Source: a bacterium (lineage in GTDB: Bacteria > Ratteibacteria > UBA8468 > B48-G9 > JAFGKM01). From it: a stretch of DNA of 6,291 nucleotides. The notes beneath the pieces were generated by a model. The model worked only from the letters and a program-made list of their open reading frames with translations. It made no database searches and had not been told where the DNA came from. The translations under genes and the position numbers were made by a program. Of the stretch, positions 1 to 6,291 are shown piece after piece; position 1 is the stretch's first letter; the number at the start of each line of letters is the position of its first letter. The stretch is from assembly GCA_035371905.1 (NCBI GenBank), contig DAORXQ010000093.1:1-6291 (forward strand). The letters are read 5' to 3'.

Positions 1-2107
1 AATCAAGCAGTTCCAAATCAATAAGATTAGATATTACCTCTTCAGAAGTTTCTTCAATTGCCTTTGTTACTTCAATTGATATTTCTTTTTCATAATCTTT
101 ATACTTTCTTTCTCGTCCAATATAACTTGTGACTTTCGGAGTTAAATCTAAGGTATATTGTATATGTTCGTCTGGTTTTAAAAATACAACTTCTTTTTCT
201 TCATACTTTACACATAATTTCTTTTTTAAATAAGGAAGTTTACTCCACTTTTCTTTTTCCAAAGGTATGACAGGTATTTTTATTTCTTCAAAGTCAACAT
301 CTTCTTTTCTTATTTCTTCTAAAAATTTATTCATATAATCTGCTTTTATTCCGTAAATGTTTAATGTTTCAAGAAGGGCAATCTCTTTATTTTCACTTCT
401 TTTTAAAGTCATATTTTTGCCTTTCAATCTTACGCCTCTTCCAAACAATTGAATAATCTGTGGTCCTTGTCCTTTGCCTATATTCAAAAGACCCATTGAA
501 GATACACGCCAGGTGTCCCAACCTTCAATGAATTTTTTTGAACCAATAAGTATGTTGATACTTGAGTTTTCCTTCTTTATATCATCAAATAAAGATTGAG
601 AGATTGCATCTTGTTCAATTGTAATTTTTTCCTGTTCAAGTAATTTTTTAAAACCAGATATATCGCCAATATTTATAACACCAAAGTATGGATTTTCTCC
701 AATTTTTAACCCAAATTCACCTTCAGAATTTTTTATCTCATATATCTTAAAACTACCTTTGCCAATAAAAACTTTTTTATAAATATCATCAACATCAATG
801 ACTTTTCCTCTTAACAACGGAAATCTATTTTCAAAAATATCATTTCCATTATCATCTTCTAAACCAGTTTTTCCACTTAAAACAAAATCAATTTTTTTCT
901 TTAACCAGTTTTGATCTTCTGTAATTTTCTTTATAAACTTAACAATTTCTAAAACATCTGACTCTTCTTCTTTTCCTGTCACTGTTGTTCCGACAAAAAT
1001 CCAAAGTGGCTTTTCAATGTTATATTCTTTTGCCAAAGTTGTTTTTTCTTCATATAAAACTATCTGTTCATAAAAAGATAAAAGGTTTGCAACAAACATT
1101 GTTTCTTGAAAATCTTTGTCTGACAATTTCGTTTCATTAACGTTCAAAACTTTAAAGTCCTTCCCATAGCCGTCTAAATAGAAGTATTTGTAAGAATAAT
1201 CAAAGATTATTGATTTTGAATATTCTTTTAGTGTTTCTTTGTTTTTCTTACTTAAAATCTGTGCAAAGGTTGCACTATATTCAAAAACAAAGCCATTTTC
1301 TGAAAGTTTATCTCTTAACTTTGCCCATTTTTGCTCTTCTGATTTTCTACCTTTATGTCCCTCATCAACAAACATCAAATTCTTTCCTTCAAATGTTTCA
1401 ACAGGCAAAGTTACTCCACCACCTTTCTTCTCTTCAACAAACTTTGTCATCTCAATTACCAAAACTTCATTTTCCGTCTTTAAGCCACCGTTTAATGAAC
1501 CCGAACCTGAATAAATTCTTGCTGGTATCCCACTTTTAATTAGCTCTTCATAATGCTGTTTTGAAAGTCCTTCATTTGGAGTGATAAAAATTATGTTGTC
1601 AGGAGAGAAAAGATTATATTTGAAAAACTGGTAGTAGTTTATATGAGCAATGAGTGTCTTTCCGGAACCGGTTGCCATCCAAAAAGCAAGTTTTTTAAAA
1701 TCATCTTCAGTAAAGTTGCCTATTAAGTCTTTTGCATTTTCATCTTCGTAATTTTCTAAAAATTCATTTAATTGATAAAGAAATAATTGTTTATTGTTTT
1801 TTAAGTTATCCAAAAATATCTCAGTAAATAAAACAGCAAGGTATTGAAAGTATTTTAGAGAAACATTGCCCCTCCTATAATTTATCTTTTTTTCATACTC
1901 CTGAATGTTTTTATCATACCTCAATAACTCATCTTCGTTTATTTTTAATCCGTCTAACCCAGTTAAGACATTTACAAAATGTGTTCTTCCATCGCTATCA
2001 GTGCCTTCTTTTGTATCCTTTAATTTTAATTGTAAGTCTCTGAAATCTTTTTCACCAAAAAGTGAGAGAAAGTATTTGTTTAAAATTAAGTACTTTTCAA
2101 TTTTCAT
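1..2107 (-). CDS. res: Type III restriction enzyme, Res (SF2 helicase/translocase) subunit, 3' end outside window
   Basis: ATP-dependent DNA translocase and restriction subunit, expected to act in a complex with the Mod protein encoded upstream. I translated the frame by hand and found it open for 702 codons from ATG 2107 to the window edge. SF2 motifs appear in the right order: YFQYL at residues 86-90; Walker A ATGSGKT at 145-151 (preceded by WM); motif Ia-like TPNEGLS at 176-182; Walker B DEGH at 248-251; motif III SAT at 278-280; EGWD at 528-531; and motif VI QLFGRGVRLKG at 553-563. This order and the MATGSGKT/DEGH/GRGVR wording match Type III Res proteins, which are usually about 900-1000 residues. 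The PD-(D/E)xK nuclease domain would therefore lie beyond base 1 and was not seen. The start overlaps the HEPN gene by 11 bases and has only a weak GGA at 2119-2121, which suggests coupled translation. No frameshift is visible. Confidence 0.93.
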   Translation of the reverse strand, partial: MKIEKYLILNKYFLSLFGEKDFRDLQLKLKDTKEGTDSDGRTHFVNVLTGLDGLKINEDELLRYDKNIQEYEKKINYRRGNVSLKYFQYLAVLFTEIFLDNLKNNKQLFLYQLNEFLENYEDENAKDLIGNFTEDDFKKLAFWMATGSGKTLIAHINYYQFFKYNLFSPDNIIFITPNEGLSKQHYEELIKSGIPARIYSGSGSLNGGLKTENEVLVIEMTKFVEEKKGGGVTLPVETFEGKNLMFVDEGHKGRKSEEQKWAKLRDKLSENGFVFEYSATFAQILSKKNKETLKEYSKSIIFDYSYKYFYLDGYGKDFKVLNVNETKLSDKDFQETMFVANLLSFYEQIVLYEEKTTLAKEYNIEKPLWIFVGTTVTGKEEESDVLEIVKFIKKITEDQNWLKKKIDFVLSGKTGLEDDNGNDIFENRFPLLRGKVIDVDDIYKKVFIGKGSFKIYEIKNSEGEFGLKIGENPYFGVINIGDISGFKKLLEQEKITIEQDAISQSLFDDIKKENSSINILIGSKKFIEGWDTWRVSSMGLLNIGKGQGPQIIQLFGRGVRLKGKNMTLKRSENKEIALLETLNIYGIKADYMNKFLEEIRKEDVDFEEIKIPVIPLEKEKWSKLPYLKKKLCVKYEEKEVVFLKPDEHIQYTLDLTPKVTSYIGRERKYKDYEKEISIEVTKAIEETSEEVISNLIDLELLD

Positions 2108-2492
2108 AGTTTAATTTTTCCAATATAAAACTTTTTACTTTTTTTGCAATCTCAACTGCTTCTTTTGCCTCTTCAATAGTTGGTACATAAAACTCATCTG
2201 GATATCTTACCTCAACTGCATATCTTGTAAGTTTATTCGCTTTTATTTCATAAAGATATTCAAATTCATCATCGTTTTCTTTACATAATTCAATCAACTC
2301 AGCAATATCATGTGTTTTACCAAATGGTTTACTTATAAAAGTTAAATATGCCTTTAAATATTTTTCAACGCATTGTTGAGCATGAAAACAAACAGTACTT
2401 GTAAATGGTTCTGATACACTTAGTTCGTCTTCAGCAGTTTTTAAATCACCGTCAGCAATGAAAATCCAGTTTTTATAACTATTTTTTTTCAT
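2097..2492 (-). CDS. HEPN domain protein (putative partner of MNT nucleotidyltransferase)
   Basis: Small all-helical HEPN protein of 131 residues, a normal length for the family. The recognisable core is FHAQQCVEKYLKAYL at residues 36-50, then KTHDIAEL at 59-66, and TRYAVEVRYP at 89-98. This is the pattern of stand-alone HEPN proteins that occur beside MNT nucleotidyltransferases. The start is ATG 2492, which overlaps the MNT stop as ATGA, with AAGGAAGG nine bases upstream. The end overlaps the res start by 11 bases. Many HEPN toxins are RNases with an R-X4-6-H motif. Here the only arginines are R90 and R96 and no histidine follows them, so the canonical catalytic motif is absent. It may be a non-catalytic or differently built HEPN, or a partner that binds the MNT protein. 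A toxin, antitoxin or regulatory role is inference from gene pairing. Confidence 0.85.
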   Translation of the reverse strand: MKKNSYKNWIFIADGDLKTAEDELSVSEPFTSTVCFHAQQCVEKYLKAYLTFISKPFGKTHDIAELIELCKENDDEFEYLYEIKANKLTRYAVEVRYPDEFYVPTIEEAKEAVEIAKKVKSFILEKLNYEN

Positions 2493-2800
2493 ACCTCAAT
2501 ACCTTCCTTAAGGATATAATAGGTTATTTTTCCCACATCATCTTTTTCTTCTTCTATCTCATCATCTGATTTTATGATAATATCATTTGGAATTCTTAAT
2601 TTTGCTAATTTTATTTTAATCCCATCAATAATATCCCATTTTTCATTAAAACTGAGTTTTTTATCAACAATCACAAAAAAATCAAAATCACTGTCTTGTC
2701 TATAAGTTCCTTTTGCTCTGCTTCCAAATAGAATAATCTTTAAAACCTTAAGTCCATTTTTTTCAATCTCTTCTTTTATTATCTTCAATGCTTCTTCCAT
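2489..2800 (-). CDS. MNT-type minimal nucleotidyltransferase
   Basis: Minimal nucleotidyltransferase of 103 residues, the usual size for the MNT family (DNA polymerase beta superfamily). The active-site signature is intact: GSRAKG at residues 26-31 followed by DSDFDFFV at 36-43. D38 and D40 are the predicted metal-binding carboxylates, and D73 in NDIII is a candidate for the third. In characterised MNT/HEPN pairs the nucleotidyltransferase transfers AMP to its HEPN partner and neutralises it; that activity is assumed here from family membership, not shown. The gene starts 12 bases after the mod stop, with no strong Shine-Dalgarno (TGGTAAAGTGAT precedes ATG), and its stop overlaps the next start as ATGA. 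It is therefore probably translated from the mod-led transcript. The C-terminus is acidic (residues 79-88). Confidence 0.9.
   Translation of the reverse strand: MEEALKIIKEEIEKNGLKVLKIILFGSRAKGTYRQDSDFDFFVIVDKKLSFNEKWDIIDGIKIKLAKLRIPNDIIIKSDDEIEEEKDDVGKITYYILKEGIEV
2502..2509 (-). promoter_or_regulatory. Ribosome binding site for the HEPN gene, inside the MNT gene
   Basis: AAGGAAGG on the minus strand ends nine bases before ATG 2492. It lies within the last codons of the MNT gene and supports that start. It is the clearest internal Shine-Dalgarno in the operon: the MNT and res starts have only weak matches. Confidence 0.55.
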
Positions 2801-2812
2801 ATCACTTTACCA

Positions 2813-5800
2813 TTAACTTTTAAAATCTGGTTCAATTAACTTTTTAAATTCTGCTTCAATATATCTTATTTCTGCTTGAAAATCATCAAAACTCTGTGTT
2901 AAAACACTTTGTCCATTTACATAAACAACCTGTGGCTTCCATTCTTTTAATTCTTTTTTGATAAACTTTTTGTCTTTGTAAATTTTAAATTTTTTATAGT
3001 TAATCTCTTCTTTCGTATCTTCCTTTTCTTTAATTTCATTCAATTCTTCAATCCAATTATCATCAAACTCTCTCCAGACAATAGCAAAATCCCTCCCTTC
3101 CTTCTCACCAAGAATAAATAAGTATCTCTTCCCTTCATTATATCTTATCTTCATCCTCTTTACCTTTAATCCAAGAAGATAATTAAATGTTTCAGGAATA
3201 TCAACAATAACTTCTTTTGGTTCTGATCCTTCATATATTTTAAGTTTATAAGCAAATGGATTTTTTAGTTTTTCAATGTTTAATAAATACTCACTTTCTC
3301 TTGTTTCAAAGTCAAGGAAGTATTTTAGAAGGTATTCGTCTTTAAAAAGTTCCTGTGCTTTTTTATTTTCTTTAAGTTCAATGTTATCAAGACAATCTTC
3401 GTATTGTTCAAATGTTTGATATTTAAAGAAACCACCTGCGTTTTTTTCGTTGTATTTTTCCTTTACATCTTTTTCTTTACTTATTCCTGATTTATCGTAA
3501 GCCAAAACTTTTTTCATTCTTGGTAAAATTACTGTCCAGAAATGATCTCCCATTTCAATTCCAATCCATTTTCTTTTAAGTTTGTGTGCTACTGCTGTTG
3601 TTGTGCCAGAGCCAAGGAAAAAGTCCATAACTAAATCATTTTCATTGGAGGTGGATTCTATGACACGCTTTAAGAGGATTTCTGAGTTTTCTGTTTGAAA
3701 GTTCCAACCATCTGAATAAGATGGTATGTCTTTCCAGTTATCAGTTATCTTTTGTTCTTCAGATGTTAGATATTCAACTTTCCAATTATCAGATTTACAA
3801 TTGAGACAGACTTCAATTTTTTTAACTCCATAGACTTTAGTAGTTGAAAATATGTCAGCGAATTTAAACTTTTCTTTTGTTTGCATAATGTATTCTATGA
3901 AATTTTCCTTTCTTTCCTTCTCATCCCAATAGTATATAGCATCGCACTCCCTACACTTTAGCCTTAAATAATGTTCTTTGAGTAATTTGTCTACCTTTTC
4001 CTGAATTAATGAAAAATGTTGGCCTGGTGGAGGATATAAAACTTTTCCAAAGAATATTCTCTCTGCAGGCTTTCTCTCTTCCTGCTTTAAAAATCCTGTC
4101 CATTTAAAATCTGTTAAACTTCTCGACTTATATAAATCTTTCCTAAGATATTGACCCGTTTTTGAAAATAGGAAAAGCCATTCACTTTCTACTTCAAATT
4201 TTTCCGGCGTGCCTATAGCTTGCCTTTTCCTATTTATACTTATCTCATTTCTGAAATTCTCCTCGTCAAAAATCTCATTCATCAAAGGTCTGACAATCCA
4301 GTTTCCGTTATAATCACACCTTACAAAAATGCTTCCTCTATCATTTAATAAATCTCTTGCTAATCTTAACCTATTTTCAAGCATACTTATCCAAGTTGAA
4401 TCTTTATACTTTACATTGTAAAGATAATCTGCATCTTGTTCTTTGTTAAATGGTGGGTCAATATAAATTGTCTGCACTCTCTCTTTATACTTGTTTAAAA
4501 GCAAATTCAATGCCTGCCAGTTTTCACTTTTAATTAAAACTCCATCTAAAATATCGTCTAAATCATACTTTTCAGAGATTTTTTCCAAAAGTTTAAACTT
4601 AAACTCTTCATCAAAATACCTTGTATCTATCGGAAGCTTTTTGTTTTCTAAATCCTTTTTATTTTTTATTTCTCCAAAACCAAGTTCTTCCCATTCTTTT
4701 AGCTGGTTTTCATTTCTTAAAACCGCTTCAATCACTTCATCTAAAAATTTTTCATCTGTCCATTCTTTTATCCTATCAAGTGTAATAACATAATCAGTTC
4801 TTATAACAAACTTTTTTTTCTCCCATAATTTTTTTTGAAAATCTTCAATCTGTGAAAGAAAATCAATTATCTTTTCTCCAATCTCTCTAACAACTTTTGC
4901 TCTTGTTATGTGTTTGTCTAAAAATTTTTCTTCTTCAAGTGTTTTTATATCTAAAACTTCTGCTTTTATAAAATAGTCAAGTTGTTCTTCTAAAAATCTC
5001 TTTAAGTTCTTATGTATAAAAAAGTCCCTTGTGTTTTTAGCAGTAAATCTGTTTATATGATAAAGCAAAACTGGTTTTTCGTTTTTTGTCTCTTCTATTA
5101 AATCCTTTAAAAGATAAAACTGCTTTTGAGCTTGTAAAATTTCTTTTATTTCTTCAAAAATCACTTGATTGATTTTTTCCTGTTTTGGTAGTTGGTCTTT
5201 TTTATCTTCTTCATTGTTATTATCTTTTTCATCTTTAACTTTATTATTTAGTTTTTTAACTTCTTCCTCTGATAAAAACTTATACTTGAAATAAACAACT
5301 ACTTCTTTTTTATTTTCATCAATCTCTAATTTTTTGTTGGATAAAATAAATCTTTTTTGTTTTTCCTTTTGCTTATTTGTTGATAATTCCTCTTCTGCTG
5401 TCTCTGTTCTAAAAAGCACCCTATAGTCGCCAGCTTTGAATGTGTAATCTCTGAAAAGAAAACCTGTTTTAGTATAATATTGTTCTGAATTTGCCCAGTA
5501 AAGTTTTACCTCTTCACCATTGTATGGAATAGCATATTTATGTGTTTTTATTGAATATCTGTATTGTGGAGTAAAATCACCTTCTTCATAATACCTTGAA
5601 AAGAAGTTATAAAGGTCATTAAAAACCTGAAGTTTAATCTCATCAATTTTATCTGCTTCTTCCTTTTGTGCTTTAATCTCAAGATATTTTTTACCAAGTG
5701 GAGTATTTTTAAATTCTTCTTTAAGTTCTCCAATAGAAGTAATGGCTTCATTGCCAAAGTTTTTAATTATCTCCTGTTTTGCTTTCTCAAATTCCTGGTC

Positions 5801-5992
5801 TATATTTCTCAAAATACCGTTTTTATGCTTTTCAAATGCTTCATCAACAATAGCAGGAAGTTTGTTTTGGATAAAATCCTCAATTTCTCTTCTTTTATAA
5901 TTCAAAATTCTATAAATTCCAAAATCTAAATCTGAAGAGTCAAACTGAAAAAGATCTTTTAAAAGACTTTGAAATTTCTGAAGTGCCTCCAT
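2813..5992 (-). CDS. mod: Type III-like DNA adenine methyltransferase (Mod), large form
   Basis: DNA methyltransferase expected to recognise the site and methylate adenine N6 with S-adenosylmethionine, protecting host DNA and guiding Res. Motif IV TIYIDPPFN (DPPF at residues 512-515) comes before the SAM-binding motif I MDFFLGSGTT (D790-T798), followed by AVAHKLKRKWIGIE. This is the beta-class order, as in Type III Mod proteins. Between them, in the presumed target-recognition region, lie two CxxC pairs (C680/C683 and C729/C732) resembling a zinc ribbon. Residues 1-130 are mostly charged helix; 147-200 look beta-rich; 244-275 are a Lys/Glu/Asp/Asn low-complexity linker; the catalytic part begins at about 480. 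A roughly 215-residue tail follows motif I. At 1059 residues it is well above the usual 550-700 for Mod. ATG 5992 is supported by AGGAG eight bases upstream. It is the first gene of the apparent operon. The substrate site cannot be read from the sequence. Confidence 0.92.
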   Translation of the reverse strand: MEALQKFQSLLKDLFQFDSSDLDFGIYRILNYKRREIEDFIQNKLPAIVDEAFEKHKNGILRNIDQEFEKAKQEIIKNFGNEAITSIGELKEEFKNTPLGKKYLEIKAQKEEADKIDEIKLQVFNDLYNFFSRYYEEGDFTPQYRYSIKTHKYAIPYNGEEVKLYWANSEQYYTKTGFLFRDYTFKAGDYRVLFRTETAEEELSTNKQKEKQKRFILSNKKLEIDENKKEVVVYFKYKFLSEEEVKKLNNKVKDEKDNNNEEDKKDQLPKQEKINQVIFEEIKEILQAQKQFYLLKDLIEETKNEKPVLLYHINRFTAKNTRDFFIHKNLKRFLEEQLDYFIKAEVLDIKTLEEEKFLDKHITRAKVVREIGEKIIDFLSQIEDFQKKLWEKKKFVIRTDYVITLDRIKEWTDEKFLDEVIEAVLRNENQLKEWEELGFGEIKNKKDLENKKLPIDTRYFDEEFKFKLLEKISEKYDLDDILDGVLIKSENWQALNLLLNKYKERVQTIYIDPPFNKEQDADYLYNVKYKDSTWISMLENRLRLARDLLNDRGSIFVRCDYNGNWIVRPLMNEIFDEENFRNEISINRKRQAIGTPEKFEVESEWLFLFSKTGQYLRKDLYKSRSLTDFKWTGFLKQEERKPAERIFFGKVLYPPPGQHFSLIQEKVDKLLKEHYLRLKCRECDAIYYWDEKERKENFIEYIMQTKEKFKFADIFSTTKVYGVKKIEVCLNCKSDNWKVEYLTSEEQKITDNWKDIPSYSDGWNFQTENSEILLKRVIESTSNENDLVMDFFLGSGTTTAVAHKLKRKWIGIEMGDHFWTVILPRMKKVLAYDKSGISKEKDVKEKYNEKNAGGFFKYQTFEQYEDCLDNIELKENKKAQELFKDEYLLKYFLDFETRESEYLLNIEKLKNPFAYKLKIYEGSEPKEVIVDIPETFNYLLGLKVKRMKIRYNEGKRYLFILGEKEGRDFAIVWREFDDNWIEELNEIKEKEDTKEEINYKKFKIYKDKKFIKKELKEWKPQVVYVNGQSVLTQSFDDFQAEIRYIEAEFKKLIEPDFKS

Positions 5993-6000
5993 CTTAATTT

Positions 6001-6005
6001 CTCCT
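6001..6005 (-). promoter_or_regulatory. Ribosome binding site for mod
   Basis: AGGAG on the minus strand with an eight-base spacer to ATG 5992. It fixes the mod start and is the strongest translation signal in the window, fitting a gene that leads its operon. Confidence 0.75.
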
Positions 6006-6026
6006 GTTTTTATGTAAAATTTATTT

Positions 6027-6110
6027 TTATTTTTTCCATAACACCCTACCTCCCTTAAACGCCTCCCTATAAACCCTTTTCAACCTTTCCTTATACTTCA
6101 CATTTGGGGT
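6027..6110 (-). pseudogene. Relic of a thermonuclease (SNase) family C-terminus
   Basis: A 27-codon open stretch ends at TAA 6029-6027 and follows an in-frame TAG at 6113-6111, so it has no start of its own. It reads TPNVKYKERLKRVYREAF followed by KGGRVLWKK. The PNVKY...YREA...LW pattern resembles the last helix of staphylococcal-nuclease-like proteins, which commonly end with PPNVKY, a KA.(K/R)EAR stretch and GLW. The usual Gly before Leu-Trp is Val here. Only the tail survives and nothing upstream in this frame continues the fold, so it cannot be functional. The match is from memory of the family and is short; it could instead be a chance reading of a purine-rich leader. Confidence 0.45.
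6049..6074. repeat. Short imperfect tandem repeat in the mod leader
   Basis: On the plus strand cctcccttaaac (6049-6060) is followed after one base by cctccctataaac (6062-6074), differing by a single inserted base. On the minus strand this gives repeated GGGAGG blocks about 45-80 bases before the mod start. It lies inside the thermonuclease-like relic, and no function can be assigned. Confidence 0.4.
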
Positions 6111-6291
6111 CTATCTTCTGCACTTCTTATTAAATCGTAAGTTTCTTTGGTTGTTCCAATCCCAATGAGAATTCTTATTTTCTCAGTTTTTTGTAGTGGC
6201 TTATATATGGCGTAAAACCCACTTACATAAAAATAAGCAACTAAACAATCAAAAAATTTACAATCCTTTATTAATTGTGCAAATCTATCTT
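6098..6291 (-). pseudogene. Truncated N-terminal PLD-like domain of a helicase-type protein, 5' end outside window
   Basis: An open frame enters at the right edge and runs for 63 whole codons to TGA 6100-6098. It contains RFAQLIKDCKFFDCLVAYFY (visible residues 2-21), then VSGFYAIYKPL, then KIRILIGIGTTKETYDLI. This resembles the N-terminal phospholipase-D-like domain of large SNF2-type helicases found in defence and R-M loci, where phrases such as DTKFFD...VGYFYTSGFY and EKIRILIGI recur. Such proteins are usually around 1000 residues, but here the frame stops about where the first PLD repeat would continue, and no helicase motif follows before mod. It is most likely the stump of a deleted gene. 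A short stand-alone PLD-like protein is less likely. Its start lies beyond base 6291. Confidence 0.55.

Noticed and set aside
248..251. Nothing genomic here; Walker B reads DEGH rather than DEAD/DEAH (protein residues 248-251 of Res)
   Set aside because: Variation at the third position is common in Type III Res proteins and does not suggest loss of function.
1210..1539. Plus-strand open frames of 109 and 91 codons (1210-1539 and 1239-1514)
   Set aside because: They lie antisense to the helicase core of res (Walker B to SAT region); their Phe/Ser/Leu-rich products are what the complement of Lys/Glu-rich coding gives. No family features.
1905..2114. Plus-strand 69-codon open frame
   Set aside because: Antisense shadow of the res N-terminus with Ser/Phe-rich composition and no ribosome site.
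2506..2513. Palindrome ccttaagg in the end of the MNT gene
   Set aside because: Eight bases only, inside coding sequence and overlapping the HEPN ribosome site; too short to call an operator or terminator.
4491..4793. Plus-strand 100-codon open frame
   Set aside because: Antisense shadow of mod just before its DPPF motif; low-complexity Ser/Phe/Lys product.
5548..5929. Small open frames at 5548-5757 (minus) and 5666-5929 (plus)
   Set aside because: Both lie inside the mod N-terminal coding region in other frames; the mod frame is continuous and well supported.
6054..6083. Possible promoter for mod: TTGAAA (6083-6078), 18-base spacer, TTTAAG (6059-6054)
   Set aside because: The -10 match is poor and AT-rich DNA gives many such pairs. 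The operon may also be transcribed from beyond the window.

Overview
The window is AT-rich and coded entirely on the minus strand. It carries one compact operon that looks like a Type III-like restriction-modification (R-M) system with a nucleotidyltransferase/HEPN pair inserted between its two main subunits. The proteins are very rich in Lys, Glu and Ile, and the codons favour AAA/GAA/ATA/AGA. That suits a low-GC and possibly thermophilic bacterium, but I see no rRNA, tRNA or housekeeping gene that would fix the taxon.

Layout in the direction of transcription (right to left): (1) 6291-6098 is the truncated end of an ORF resembling the N-terminal PLD-like domain of a large helicase. (2) 6110-6027, in another frame, is a short tail resembling the C-terminus of a thermonuclease (SNase) family protein. 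The two relics meet at about 6100-6115 and look like the scar of a deletion. (3) A good Shine-Dalgarno at 6001-6005 leads into a 1059-residue adenine-type DNA methyltransferase (mod, 5992-2813). (4) Twelve bases later comes a 103-residue MNT-type nucleotidyltransferase (2800-2489). (5) It overlaps by ATGA a 131-residue HEPN protein (2492-2097). (6) The HEPN gene overlaps by 11 bases the restriction/helicase subunit (res, from 2107), which stays open for 702 codons and leaves the window at base 1.

How the parts should work together: Mod recognises and methylates adenine in the target site, and Res is the ATP-dependent SF2 motor that, together with Mod, would cut unmodified DNA. Its nuclease domain is expected beyond the left edge and cannot be checked here. 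The MNT and HEPN genes are of the kind that form toxin-antitoxin or abortive-infection modules. Their place inside the operon, joined by overlaps to each other and to res, suggests that they are co-produced with the R-M enzyme. They could act as a back-up defence or as a control on it; this is inference.

The most notable points are the nested MNT-HEPN pair, the absence of the usual HEPN RNase motif despite an intact MNT active site, the unusually long Mod with a zinc-ribbon-like insertion in its presumed target-recognition region, and the relic junction upstream. No CRISPR array, tRNA, insertion sequence or clear terminator was seen, and no gene-free stretch exceeds 300 bases.
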